Of a stretch of DNA of 64,000 nucleotides, positions 33,749 to 46,844 are shown piece by piece (position 1 is the first letter of the stretch; the number at the start of each line of letters is the position of its first letter). Source of the DNA: Siphonodentalium dalli (Eukaryota > Mollusca > Scaphopoda > Gadilida > Siphonodentaliidae); NCBI GenBank assembly GCA_032622095.1, contig CP136061.1:34971797-35035796 (forward strand), in the 5' to 3' direction. Position numbers and translations under genes: made by a program. A model generated the notes under the pieces. It was given only the letters and a program-made list of their open reading frames with translations. It searched no databases and was not told where the DNA came from.

Positions 33749-35077
33749 TAATTTAATCCGTCATTTCACAAGAGAACCACCACAAGTAGAAGTTGGAAGT
33801 ATAACGAGCGAACAACATTGAGACTATTTCCGACGAAAAAGACACATGAAGTTGAAAGAGACACCAGTCCTGTCACTCAAAACGTGTTCTTATCGATTTA
33901 TCACGTCACATCGGCATTTGGGCGTGTTTGATTGACTTGTCGCAACTGATCACGCATCGCGTGGCACTGGACAGCTGCAGTAACCAATTGGAATGGATAT
34001 TCAACCGCGGTGGCACAGACTCTCGTTAGTTTTAATTTCCGTGTTTCATTTCTTTGCAAATGTTCCATCTTGTTGATATGTCTAGTTACTTGTGCACTTG
34101 GTATAAGCATCTAGTACGGTTATTGTCAATACAGTCATACCCGAATTATGATGCAGCACCGAAATTTCATGTTAAATGGTAGGAAGTATCGAACAGTGGA
34201 TTGACAGCTTATGATTAAATTATACAGACATGATACCCGTAACATATATAAATTGTATATATTAATGTGCATGATATCGCGAGCTTGACGCCCACCATGC
34301 ATTATTCAAGGAATGTTAATGCTTTAAGTCAAACTGATCATGTTCAAAATATATGATACACGATATATGAGATTATGATTGATGTATACTGAATATAATG
34401 ATGTTAGAGGCTTTTTGAATTCCAGATTACCATTATGTCATTAGAAACGAAATACATAGACAGTGGCATACTCTCACTGAGACGGAGGTTGCGTGTATGA
34501 GCTTATGGCCGCATCCTCCACCTCGGTGGAGCTCTGGTTCTGAATCTGATCACATAAGTTTGTTGTTTGAAATTTGCACTGTAGTTATGCTACATTTGTA
34601 CAACATAAATCCTTGCACCAACTACATATCTAATTTTACTTGTACATAATATTCGATTTAGATTTTTTTTCCCGGTATCGAAATAGGTCAATAAATACTT
34701 GAACTACCTTTCTAGCATATGTACCAGAGTGATGCACTGACGTAATGAAAAATACTACGTTGAACACGATGATAGGGTCCTAATAAAACAGGCATTTGTA
34801 TTTATCTGAAACGGAATGTCCAGAAAAGGTGTATTGCGTTACCTTAACACAAAACTTGGGATGGATAACTTTGACAACTAGCAATATCAGTATAGTTAGC
34901 TTACCCCCCCCCCCCCCCCCCCCAACCCGAAGCGAACAACCGATGTTAAGTTGATAACGCTTAGATAATTGTCTATTATCTCATAATTTGGGGACAGATG
35001 TTACAATCTGTTAGTATGCTATCCACATAAGCGAAATGGTAAACATTCTTGGTTTTATTCAACCATAGATTGTAAAT
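33749..35077. other. No gene; C20 run
   Basis: Contains CCCGGTATCGAAATAGGTC (about 34670) from the dispersed repeat and a run of twenty C at 34904-34923. No coding signal. Confidence 0.5.
34904..34923 (+). repeat. C20 homopolymer
   Basis: Twenty consecutive C. Confidence 0.97.
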
Positions 35078-35521
35078 ATTAGCAAACAGTGACGAAATTA
35101 TAGTCGGCAACAACAATATCGCCATTCTTGAACATGCTTGTTTCGTACTTAGGAAACATCGTACCATGATATACCTAACCTACAACAAACTCAGTGCATG
35201 AAAATATGTGACATGTCAAACTAGTTATGTTCAGACTATGTGTTGCCGGGAGACTTGAACATATTGAAATTTTATGCACTGGCATTAGCATCAACTACTA
35301 GTGTCAATATTTCTTCTGTATCTCAATGTTCTCATGGAACAAGATAAATTAACAATTGGATTGAAGTACATTCATGAGAGGTTTTGGTCGTCTGATTCAA
35401 TTTAAGAAGTTTTATCAGGTTTTTGTTCGGTCGTCTTTTGGTTTCTTTGTCTATTAATAACGGCGAAACATTGGGAAAGTTACTAAAATATAACTTTATG
35501 TTTATTCGTATCTAATTATTC

Positions 35522-35955
35522 TTAAAGGCCCACTTAATTTTCGAATCACCAGATCACATTATATACAACATATTCCATATTATATACCACTTGAAAGAGG
35601 AAGCTCCAAAACATTGTATTATCAACTGATCCGGTCGAATAAACTGGGAACAAGTCATTTTTGTCGAGGTACCATACTTAATTTTGATCCGGACTGTACT
35701 ATATAGTATATTATTCTCAATGGAAGGGGGATATCTCTATCTCTTAGTTTGAATTATGATGCATTATGGGCTGACAACAGGGGGTCTTGGAATGAATCTG
35801 AGAATCTCTACCAGTTGGTGGACACTCCTAGGCCACAACTGTTCCGTATTCTGGTGGATTATATATATTTTTGGTTCCTCTTCCAAATGGTATATAATAT
35901 GGAATATGTTGTGCAAAATGTTATCTGGACATTCGAAAATTAAGTGGGCCTTTAT
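35522..35955 (+). mobile_element. Family B MITE copy 2
   Basis: TTAA-AGGCCCACTTAATTTTCGAA at the left and TTCGAAAATTAAGTGGGCCT-TTAT at the right; the right TTAA is degraded. Shorter interior than copies 1 and 4. Its duplicate is 38282-38697. Confidence 0.85.
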
Positions 35956-36757
35956 ATGTCTTGGGGTATAACGTTATGGTTGTTAGTACACGTGAACTTT
36001 CTTACATTGCGAATTTGATTTCTCTGGATGGAGGTACGTTTCCAACATTGGACACATTCGAACGAAGACAGTCTGGTCACACACATACAACCATGTGAAT
36101 AATCATACTTCCATACTTGAAAATATGGCTTATATTCTTACCAAGAATCATACATACATATTATCGGTACAGTGAGGCGATATGAGGCATAGCATCACTC
36201 CGAGTTGACGAGGTCCGATCACCAATCAGTCAAATAGATGCAAAATCCTCCGAGCGGTCATAAACATTAGCTACATATTTTATTTATCCATCGCACAAAA
36301 CTTGCCTTTTGTGAGTAAATCTGTCATATTCCTCAGTTTTACATTCGTTACTTCAATGACGCCCTTACATTTATTAGGTCAAGAAAACTAATTAGCATTC
36401 ATGACGTGGGAAAACCGGAGTGCAACTTAGACGAAATAGTTCGTTGGTGTTTTGTTTTTAGTTATTCTAACCTGGCCTTGTTCGAATGGTTTATAGATGT
36501 TTAGAGCGAAACACGTATCCGTTTACGAATTTTGTATCAATTGCGGTGAATTATGGACGATTAAAACGTCCCAAAATCACAATGACGTCATTTAGGTCGG
36601 TTGACGTTCCTAGTTACCTTCGCAATTTGTATACACAATTACGTCATGAAAGTAGCACTAACCCAATGAAGCTACGTTGACCTAATAAAGCTACATTGAC
36701 GTAATAAACCTAACGTTTATTATGCAGGCTTTATGTTGGCAATATAGACAGTGAGCG

Positions 36758-36921
36758 GTGGATAAATATAGAATATGTAGCTAGTGTCGTCGCTTAAACT
36801 GTTTATGTCCGTGAGGGGGGTTAGAGCATCTGCTGTGCCGAGTCCAATAGATGCCAAATCCCCCGAGCGGACATAAACAGTTTAAGCGACGACACTCGCT
36901 ACATATTTTATTTATCCATCG
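36758..36921. repeat. Long hairpin in unit 1
   Basis: GATAAATATAGAATATGTAG...GTTTATGTCCG pairs with its complement ending TTTATTTATCCATCGC. Arms of about 55 bp around a loop containing GAGTCCAATAGATGCC. Confidence 0.85.
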
Positions 36922-38281
36922 CACAAAACTTGCCTTTTGTGAGGTAAATCTGTCATTTTCCTCAGTTTTGCATTCGTTACTTCGATGACGCCATTACATT
37001 TATTAGGTCAAGCAAACCAATTAGCATTCATGACGTGGGAAAACCGAAGTGCAGCTTAGAGCGAAATAGTTCGTTGGAATTTTTACATTTATTATAAGCA
37101 GACCTTGTTCTGAGGATTTATAGATGTTTTAGAGCTAAAACATATATCATTTTACGAATTATTTTAGTGAATTATACACGATAAAAACGTTCTGAAATCA
37201 CAATGACGTCATTAAGGCCGGTTGATGTCCTTATTTACCTGCGCAATTTGCATATCAAATTACGTCATAAAGTAGTACTAACCTAATAAAGCTACGTTGA
37301 CCTAATAAAGCTACATTGACGTAATAAATGTAACGTTTATTAGGCAGGCTTTATGTAGTCAATGAACGTAGTGAGCGGTGGATAAATAGATGGAACGACA
37401 CAAACGTGTGAACTGGTTAACGTTATTGCACGAGTTTGTTCTGACGCGATGGTAAAACGAGAACCGGTGCAATGTCGTTAACATGTTCACAAAACTGTGG
37501 TGTTCTATGTTTATTGCATACTCTGAAGATCGTAGCTTGTACTATGCTAAAATATAGGTCTATATTGTTTATTTAATTGAACAAAGGTGTGCTTAGTGTA
37601 GACTATCCCTTTAGTGAAGAAATGGTCTGTTATGGTTGACATCGTCAATGACATTGTTGACGTAATCGGTTTGTATTGTTCAAGAACAATACACAATTGT
37701 TTATTGAACGCCTAGAACACTTATGTATTTTTGCTGTATTTCGCACAAATAAGCCATTGGGTGTGCAATAAATAAACATTAACGGTACAGTGAAGTGATA
37801 TCATGCCGAGTTGACAAGGTCAGATCACCGTATTTTCATATTAGCAAACAGTGACGAAATTATAGTCGGCAACAACAATATCGCCATTCTTGAACATGCG
37901 TGTTTCGTACTTAGGAAACATCGTACCATGATATACCTAACCTATAACAAACTCAGTGCATGAAAATATGTGACATGTCAAACTAGTTATGTTCAGACTA
38001 TGTGTTGCCGGGAGACTTGAACATATTGAAAATTTATGCACTGCCATTAGCATCAACTACTAGTGTCAATATTTCTTCTGTATCTCAATGTTATCATGGA
38101 ACAAGATAAATTAACAATTGGATTGAAGTACATTCATCAGGTTTTGGTCGTCTGATTCAATTTAAGAAGTTTTATCAGGTTTTTGTTCGGTCGTCTTTTG
38201 GTTTCTTTGTCCATTAATAACGGCGAAACATTGGGAAAGTTACTAAAATATAACTTTATGTTTATTCGTATCTAATTATTC

Positions 38282-38697
38282 TTAAAGGCCCACTTAATTT
38301 TCGAATCACCAGATCACATTATATACAACATATTCCATATTATATACCACTTGAAAGAGGAAGCTCCAAAACATTGTATTATCAACTGATCCGGTCGAAT
38401 AAACTGGGAACAAGTCATTTTTGTCGAGGTACCATACTTAATTTTGATCCGGACTGTACTATATAGTATATTATTCTCAATGGAATTAGTTTGAAGTATG
38501 ATGCATTCTGGGTTGACAAGGGGGGAGTCTTGGAATGCATCTGAGAATATCTACCAGTTGGTGGACACTCCTAGGCCACAGCTGTTCCGTATTCTGGTGG
38601 ATTATATATATTTTTGGTTCCTCTTCCAAATGGTATATAATATGGATATGTTGTGCAAAATGTTATCTGAGCATTTGAAAATTAAGTGGGCCTTTAT
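38282..38697 (+). mobile_element. Family B MITE copy 3 (duplicate of copy 2)
   Basis: Same ends and same degraded right TTAT as copy 2. It lacks an internal block of about 18 bp (GGGGGATATCTCTATCTC in copy 2). Confidence 0.85.
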
Positions 38698-39529
38698 ATG
38701 TCTTGGGGTATAACGTTATGGTTGGTAGTACACGTGAACTTTCTTACATTGCGAATTTGGTTTCTCTGGGTGGAGGTACGTTTCCAACATTGGACACATT
38801 CGAACGAAGACAGTCTAGTCACACACATACAGCCATGTGAATAATCATACTTCCATACTTGAAAATATGGCTTATATTCTTACCAAGAATCATACATACA
38901 TATTATCGGTACATTGAGGCGATATGAGGCATAGCATCACTCCGAATTGACGAGGTCCGATCACCAATCAGTCAAATAGATGCAAAATCCTCCGAGCGGT
39001 CATAAACATTAGCTACATATTTTATTTATCCATCGCACAAAACTTGCCTTTTGTGAAGTAAATCTATTCACATTCCTCAGTTTTACATTCGTTACTTCAA
39101 TGACGCCCTTACATTTATTAGGTCAAGCAAACTAATTAGCATTCATGACGTGGGAAAATCGGAGTGCAACTTAGACGAAATAGTTCGTTGAGGTTTTTTT
39201 TAATAATTTTTTAGATATTTTAACCTGGCCTGTGTTCTAATGGTTTATATATGTTTAGAGCGAAAACACGTATCCGTTTACGAATTTTGTATCAATTTCG
39301 GTGAATTATATGGACGATGAAAACGTTCCAAAATCAAAATGACCTCATTTAGGTCGGTCGACCTCCGTAGTTACCTTCGCAATTTGCATATACAGTTATG
39401 TCATGAAAGTAGTACTAACCCAATAAAGCTACGCTGACCTAATAAAGCTACATTGACGTAATAAACGTAACGTTTATTAGGCAGGCTTAATGTAGGCAAT
39501 AGAGACAGTGAGCGGTGGATAAATAGAGG

Positions 39530-39670
39530 ATCTCAAACGAGTTACTATTTTATACGGAATTTATCAACCGAGTTCACTAAATTCGATTTGAGCCGAGGTT
39601 TACCGAGGCTCAAATAGCATTTAGTGGACGAGGTTGATAAATTACGTATAAAATAGAACGAGTTTGAGAT
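39530..39670. repeat. 141-bp hairpin
   Basis: ATCTCAAACGAGTTACTATT at the left and its near-complement at the right; the centre contains GAGCCGAGGTTTACCGAGGCTC. Confidence 0.8.
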
Positions 39671-39848
39671 ACTTTTTATCACATGATCATATAATCGCTA
39701 AAATTTTATCGAAAACAACAATTAACTGCAGCCAGCGATCATTGTCCCAAAGAGCAGCGTGACGTCATTGCACGCGACGATATTACACGTGTCTATTGCG
39801 CTCGAATATTACATCGGAAAATAGTGCTAATCATGTGATAAATAGATA

Positions 39849-39996
39849 GAACGACACAAGTGTGTGAACATGATAACGTTATTGCACGAGTTTGTTCTGA
39901 CGCGATGGTAAAACGAGAACCGGAGGTTCGAGTTTTACCTCGCGGCATGACAAACGAGTGCAATAACGTTAACATGTTCACAAAACTGTGTTGTTC
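39849..39996. repeat. 148-bp hairpin (one arm deleted in the sister unit)
   Basis: GAACGACACAAGTGTGTGAA ... GGTAAAACGAGAACC pairs with the downstream complement. In unit 1 the corresponding sequence jumps from GAGAACCGG to TGCAATGTCGTTAAC. Confidence 0.85.
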
Positions 39997-40268
39997 TATG
40001 TTTATTACACACTCTGAAGATTGTAGATTGTACTATACTAAAATATAGGTCTATATTGTTTATTTAATTGAACAAACGTGTGCTTAGTGTAGACTATACA
40101 TTTAGTGAAATTGTCTGTTACGGTTGACATCCCCAAGGACGTTATTGACGTAATCGGTTTGTATTATTCAAGAATAATACAGAATTGTTTATTGAACGCC
40201 TAGAAAACTTATGTATTTTGCTGTATTTCGCACAAATAAGACATTGGGTGTGCAATAAATACACATTA

Positions 40269-40415
40269 TCGGTACAGTGAAGTGATATGGGTCGTAGTTT
40301 CACGCCGATTTGACGAGGTCAGATCACCGTATCAAACGAGCTGCCGAGTTTGATAGGGCGATCTGACCTCGTCAACTCGGCGTGATAATACGGCCCATAT
40401 CCTCCATTGTACCGA
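40269..40415. repeat. 147-bp hairpin at the end of unit 2
   Basis: TCGGTACAGTGAAGTGATAT at the left and its complement at the right, enclosing CACGCCGATTTGACGAGGTC and its mirror. Confidence 0.82.
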
Positions 40416-43400
40416 CAAAGCGTTTATTATATGACACATCTTTGAAGCATCCCATGTCACATGTGAGAAACTACTTCATTCCACCATCCCATGCCATCAC
40501 CCGAAATTCACAATTGAAGGCCAAGGTCGAGAAATAGGAACTCTTGTTGCAATTGTTTGGGGGAATCCCTACCTATGCGTAATAATACAAAAACGGATAT
40601 TTCGCAAATAGTCTTAAGAGTTTAATTTTTGAAAATGTGACAGAAATTTAATCAGATTCAGTGTCAGATTCAGTGTATGCCAAGTTCAAACGAACATACC
40701 TCGTTCCGAAACTTGCAGTGACCTAATTCCAAACCATACTGATACAAAGTTCAAAGGATATTAATACGGCTCAGCATCAGAGAAGCGTTTTCCGACAGCT
40801 AGAAATTTATCATCAAACAATAGTGCTATTTGTAGATGATTAGTGGTAGTCATATAATAAATGTGCGCATGATATAATTTATACGCGTTTTAACTCTTTT
40901 ATGTATTATTTTTAGTGTAAATTATAGCTTATCTTCTATTGTCTGTCATTTGCAGCTACCTGGTACCTATATACATTGGAATATTGCAAAAGAAAGCATC
41001 TTACATGTATCTTATGTTATGGATAATCAATGTTCCTAGTACATACCTCTTCTACATAGAAGGTTGAGGATGTTCCGTAGCATTTTAAGTCAACGATAAC
41101 GTTATGTCCACACTATCCTATTCTGGCCCACAGTTGCACCAGGTATATTGCCACGGTATCAGGCCTCCGTGCCACCGAACCACGGAGCGGAAACCAAACT
41201 TGACGAGGTCCGGTAAACAACGACAGATGTTGAACCAGAATGGGATAATCTACCCCAACGAAGTCAGTAATCTAATACGAGATCTAACAGCGAACGTCCT
41301 TGTGACACTAGCATATAATGCAACGTGTACATATTCCAGTTAACAATGCATATCGATACCGTAGCACAGGTCTGAAATCCAGGGTAATGAACAAGGTAAC
41401 CTCCGTGTCCCATGTGATGTTCCTATAACTTGAAGAGATGTATTCTTAAACAGATTCCCATCTCAATTCCAATGTTTCTGCGTCCAAATAACTGAATATA
41501 TTTTCCAAACTCAGTAAACAATACAATCAGACGTAATTCAAAATTGAGAAATCTTAGTGCGTTTTTTGTTGTTGACAATCTCCGTTCAAATAGAAGAAAT
41601 TGTGAAGAGAACAAAGATCAGTCGTGCATGAATGATCTTGTCCATGTTTCCCGAAGCTAGTACATTTTAATGGCAACTGCTGAACAATGCAGAATATTGG
41701 AGGCGGACGCCAATTTACGCTTTTCAATTATCCAATAACGCTTTTAAGACATCCTTGAAAGGAAGCATGAACGTTTGAAGCATGCACCTTTGAAGCATGA
41801 ACGTTTGAAGCATGCACTTTTGTCATGCAGCTTTAGATGTTGTGCTGATGGTGCCCGGTGTTATTTTAAACAAGAAACTATAGCTTATATCAGGATTTGA
41901 AGTCGCAAAACTCTCAATGTACCCACATTGCGCACACGCTTGTTGTTAGCTGAGCTGAAATAAAAGTTACAGAATAACATAATAATATTTCCGACAACCC
42001 GTAGTGCCTTGCAAGACTGCTATATGGTAGGCGCAATTCGCGAGACGAGAGTGAAAACAGGCCCCGGAGCTTGATATAATAACCTGTAATTTTAGTAAAA
42101 GGGATGCAAACTCCCGCCAATAATGGCTGAAACGTCAGCGTTAAATGTCAGATTCTTGTTTTCTGCGCAGCCGAAGCGTATATTATAGGCCATGAAACCA
42201 CGCTATACAGACTCCCTTGTTACCAATAAATGGTCGACAAACACCTCGTTGCTTTCCTGTGTGAATTCATGTACGTGCACGCCTCAGTGAACTGACGCAC
42301 GTCTATTGGCCATCAAAAAAGAAACAAACCGGATGAGGCAGATATATAACGAGAGTTTACGTCTCCAGAGAACGACACATCAATCCGATAACAGGACATA
42401 TGAATAAATGTTTAGATAGAAAGAACCGTGTCACGAACTGGATATTGCATTACAAAAAAACAGTGCCAGTCAACTCACTGAGCAGGTCGTCCCAAGTCAT
42501 GAGACAAATCATTTTCTTTCAACACCAGTTAAATGTCTGAATAATTGTTCTAGATAACAAAACCGTGTCGCAAATTGGACACAGAATTACCAAAAAATAG
42601 TTCCAGCCAACTCACAAATTGGTTAATACGCGTCAGATCGTAGAAAATCTTGAGTGCTGAAGGTCACAGTACTACAAAAAGGTCGTTACTTTAGAGATCG
42701 GCTAGAATCAATCGTCGTCCTTAAGTGAACGTGATCTTCTCAGTTATCTCAGGAGCCACTTGTGGCATTCGTCATTCGCCTTCTCGTGTTGAACTCTAGA
42801 TAAGTATGGCTTCTCAGTAAGCGACACATTGGGGCGTTGGTATAACCAAGTCTCGTCGTCGCATATGACGTTGGAGCTGACAGTAAGTTGTAGGTTTTTA
42901 TCTGCCGATATATCAGACCTGTTCTGGGTCCATGGACGTTGCGATGGTATGTTGTTCCATCAATCCTTGCCGCGCGTCTTCTTATTGTTATTGGTTATAT
43001 ATTCACTAGACCAATGAATGATCCAGAATGCATTGTCATTATTGTTGTCATTTGACCCCAAACACCGTCTTCTTTTGTGTTCAATGGATACTCATGAAAT
43101 GCATGGTCAAACTATCGTCGTTAATATTCTTCCACTGGTCGCGCATACAAAAATTAACCAAATGTTGACTTATCAGCCCCCACGTAGAAAAACCTCATGT
43201 ATTCTTACGCTTGCTGATTCAACTTGTCACGGTGAACACATGTCTCCGTTATAAGGAAGAATTATAGCTTAGTTTCACATCTGTTCTTGGAATGTCCCTC
43301 TCCCAAATCTTTTGCCGATAAATCCATTAAGATTCGTAATCCGTCCTTATGAACACTTTGTCGATGTAATATACTCTCATGCCAGACGACACTCATCAAC

Positions 43401-43428
43401 ACAGTCCCTTGTAAATAGTCCGTGCTTA
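40416..43428. other. No supported gene; short tandem repeat
   Basis: 40592-40697 is the second copy of the repeat at 28701-28806. 41763-41823 holds four units of about 17 bp (TTGAAGCATGMACSTT). A 79-codon frame at 41104-41343 has no recognisable features. Confidence 0.45.
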
Positions 43429-43680
43429 TCAACTTAATGCCTGCCGTGACGGGATTCTCAATCTGTCGACGGCAAACAGTTCAATCTTTCTAATACCGGT
43501 AGTACCACTCAATCGGACCCACGTCTGTCTTATTGTGTATAAGTTTGGCTTCTTAGAAACATAGCAATTACTCCGAATCAAGGTTTCGTTATTGAACACA
43601 GCTACAGGCCTCACTTGTCCGTTTTCATCAATATAATTCCACGCGAGCTTTTCTTTGTAACATATAAAATCAGGTGGCAT
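43429..43680 (-). CDS. Exon-like frame of unknown function
   Basis: An 83-codon minus-strand frame begins MPPDFICYKEKLAWNYIDEN and ends near IELFAVDRLRIPSRQ. Its mix of aromatic, charged and beta-prone residues looks more protein-like than other frames of this size. A CAG acceptor-like site preceded by pyrimidines (CCTCACCCGTGTCTATCGCAG) lies just upstream, although the frame is closed by a stop between it and the ATG. GTGAGG after ENGQ could be a donor. I recognise no family. It may be a decayed exon of the minus-strand remnants described in Part 2, or chance. Confidence 0.25.
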   Translation of the reverse strand: MPPDFICYKEKLAWNYIDENGQVRPVAVFNNETLIRSNCYVSKKPNLYTIRQTWVRLSGTTGIRKIELFAVDRLRIPSRQALS

Positions 43681-44531
43681 TTAATTATTGCTGCGATAGA
43701 CACGGGTGAGGTGTAACAACGTAAAGAATTAATTTTGTGTCGATAAATCGTTGATAATATTTGTACAGTCCTCTGTTACAATGCGTCGCAATTAACCCTA
43801 ACGGATCCGATGTCTTTTGTGAAAATCAATAGAATTCAGACTTCGTGTTCGCGCGTTCTCGGATATTATAAGGAACCGCTGTGACAGGCAACTTTATACG
43901 AGAGAAATACTAATACTCCAATGACACATGTACGGTGTATCCACACAAGAAATCACAGAGTACCAATTGAAGAATGATAAATTGACAAATCGAGACTATT
44001 CAGACTACATAAACAGAATACCTGGGAGTGGATCAAACCGTATTGTTTCAAAAGACCAAATAACAAATTATTAATTCAACTCAGCGTTTCTGTGTGAATA
44101 ATCCAGTATTCAATATTTTGGTTTGGTTTATTGGTCCGCTTGGCACGTTATATGGTGACCCTCTCCCGTTGACAAACTTCCCCAAGATATACGCACCATG
44201 TTATCGTCCCGTTGCTTGTATCTAAGTCCACGCACAACTATAGCTATATAACCGATGGCGTCGCTGGACGGCTGATGTTGGCCCGATGGACACCACACGA
44301 CCAGAAAGAATTCAATCTTCAACAATCAGCACACATCCATGAATAATCAAACGATACTTTCATCTCAATTGCATTTCGCTTCACACAAAAAACCTAAAAG
44401 ATATAGCACGAAAAGCACTTTTTATCGGCATTAAATGCCGCGAGGTGAGTCCTCATTTTCCGGCGAATCAAATATCTAGGTACGCTGCATGGAGTTACCC
44501 GGGAAGGCACCAGAACAACCAAGTTCCATGC

Positions 44532-44622
44532 ATGGTTTACCTCCCTTGATGACTCGGTAATGCATGGTTTACCTCCCTTGATGACTCGGTAATGCATGGT
44601 TTACCTCCCTTGATGATTCGTT
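44532..44622 (+). repeat. 32-bp tandem repeat, three units
   Basis: ATGCATGGTTTACCTCCCTT followed by GATGACTCGGTA, three times, the last slightly changed. Confidence 0.93.
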
Positions 44623-46285
44623 ACGATCGCTGCTATCGGGGATATTTTACCCACATTTGCCTCCCGCGATATTAAGCGTACTAAGCGTACAGAGCAACAT
44701 GTTGCACTTATTAAGCACACACATTATCGAACACAATTTGTGTAATTTCGTACTTAAGTTTGGAAAGTCCTATATATACTTTAACCAAATAACTATATTG
44801 CGAAACCGTGTTTTTGTCCTCCAATTATTTTATCAAACTCAAAAGTCTAAAATCACATGGACGACATTGTCACAACACTCATGGCAAGTCAAACATAATA
44901 GTTCTAATTTGCTGCAATTTTACGAATAGCTTACGAAAATCGTCGACAAAACTACCGCTCTAATTCTTCATTCTGTCATTAAGTTTTTAGTGCGGGAATT
45001 GTTCTCAAACCATGCATGTATGCATGGGAAGTTTGACACTAGGGTGATCGGTTTCGCCATTTTTTGCTGGAAAACCCTGCGCTAAATATAGAAAACGACA
45101 GACTAGTATACCCAGCCGGTGACATGCAGACAGAAAGGAAATATGACTGGTGCGCTGTAGAGATTTCAGAACAACACAGACCATTGTAAATAGCTTGTGG
45201 TTGAGCTCGATTACCCGACTCCAAACTGAACGGTGGAGTATTGTCGGGCGTCACCAATCGCAACATGCTCCTTCCAATGTGTTCATCCGTCGAATCTAAA
45301 ACTATCAGTTATCAGTTCTTGGACAATCAGAATGCGTGTTTTAGCGACACACATTGAACATTCGGCAATTCGCGGCAATATAATACGACTTCCCCGTCGT
45401 CGCCCAATGTTTTGAGTTTTTCAAAGAAATATAACTCTAGTATGCCCGTTATTTAGTAAAAAACCACCTTTACTAATAAACGGGCACACGAACCGAATCA
45501 CACACAGAGAGACACATTTCAAGAACAATATTGAAACTCCACATGGCAGGGTGGGTGGGCTTGGGGAGGATTGCCATACATTCTATATAACAAACTTCAG
45601 CCCAAACTTGTGACAACAGTAACGGTCACGGGCGACCATAATTTCACTTGTAGCTTTGAACGTCCCGCGTCAATCAGATGGAAATTGCGATGCTAACGCC
45701 TTTGCTGGGAATTTAATTCCGGCGATTCTTTTGATTCAACCCTTTTTTCACAGAATATCGATTATCCCATCCAGTTATAAAAGTATACATTTGTAATGGT
45801 CTTGTGTTCATCTGGATGGATGTTCAGGACAAATTAGCAGACGACAGATAATGCGTGTGTAAGAATCTCGTCTTCCTATGCATTGGCAGGAAATGCATGG
45901 CGCCTTTTTTGTCTCGTTGTCTAAAAGAGAACTACTCGTCAATGGGTATTTACAGTAAAGAACGGGTTAATCCAATCATATTTCAGAGTAAAGTCATCAA
46001 AGTCGGTTCCAGTAGTCTAATCATCAATGTGTCAACAACTTCACTTTGTGGCAACCGAACGACGTCACTAGAAGATTGCAATATCTACCACAAACGATTC
46101 TGATCAAAGAACAGCAGGTCGATTGGAATAATATCGGCAGAGTTATATCCTGAGCTCCAAACAAACTGATGTTGTTCCGATAAAATTATAGTCTGCTCGA
46201 GGATATACAGCAAGGATATTGCACACCATATATAAGTCAACGCAGTCGTCATTGTATAAGACGATGCAGGCTGAACTAGGAGATA
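44623..46285. other. No supported gene
   Basis: Short frames on both strands (up to 90 codons) without recognisable motifs. No repeat identified. Confidence 0.4.
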
Positions 46286-46551
46286 TTAACCCTTCAGTGA
46301 CTGGAGCATCCTTAAATTTGGCGAAATTTTGTGTCAATGCATTCTCTTATATATGCGAGTCTCTCATAATGAGCCTCGCATATATAAGAGAGTACATTGG
46401 CCTAACAATATTTACTCTGACATTGTAAGCATTTGCATTCTCTTATATATGCGAGTCTCCCATTGGGAGACTCGCACATATCAGAGAATGCACTGTAACA
46501 GTATATATATGTAATGCTGCACCATCGCAGCCCACGTCATGAAAGGGTTAA
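46286..46551. mobile_element. Two-hairpin TTAA element with CCCTTTCATGAC ends
   Basis: TTAA-CCCTTCAGTGAC at the left and GTCATGAAAGGG-TTAA at the right. Two hairpins (about 46334-46402 and 46433-46493) have family-P-type arms TTCTCTTATATATGCGAG but palindromic loops TCTCATAATGAG and TCTCCCATTGGGAG. Related to 31047-31211. Confidence 0.85.
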
Positions 46552-46626
46552 AGACGATCATGTAAGAGCAAAGGAGAAATCGAAGCTACGAAACTCCCGT
46601 GCCATCTTATTCTGCAAATGGATACC

Positions 46627-46673
46627 TACAGTAGTGCATGGTTAAGGAGTCGATTAATTGGAGCATTACTGTA
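46627..46673. mobile_element. Family D MITE, 47-bp remnant
   Basis: TA-CAGTAGTGCATGGTTAAGGA at the left and ATTGGAGCATTACTG-TA at the right. Only the terminal sequences remain. Confidence 0.7.
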
Positions 46674-46844
46674 TATATGCTCACAAAGAGCACTCGGCTG
46701 ATGTGAATCGCTCATCGTTCTCCGGATTTTATTTTCATAATTTTCAAAGGTTGTAGATGCTAAGCTTTTGAATTATGTGGCACGAAAATAACTCAACAAT
46801 AAGATTTACATGTACATACACAGTGTTTATTTCCTGTGACCCGG

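Larger units (their letters stand above)
35078..37839 (+). repeat. Tandem segmental duplication, unit 1
   Basis: 35078-36768 is repeated almost unchanged at 37840-39524, and 37393-37835 is repeated at 39846-40328. Between these, unit 1 has a hairpin (36758-36921) and a partial third copy (36862-37388) of 36240-36768. Recurring words include ATTTATTAGGTCAAG, CATTCATGACGTGGGAAAA and AGCGGTGGATAAATA. No ORF survives, so this is repeat rather than gene duplication. Confidence 0.9.
37840..40330 (+). repeat. Tandem segmental duplication, unit 2
   Basis: Second copy of 35078-37839. It differs by the hairpin 39530-39670 and 175 bp of unique sequence replacing the partial copy of unit 1, by a shorter family B copy, and by an intact hairpin at 39849-39996 that is reduced to one arm in unit 1 (37393-37500). 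Confidence 0.9.
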
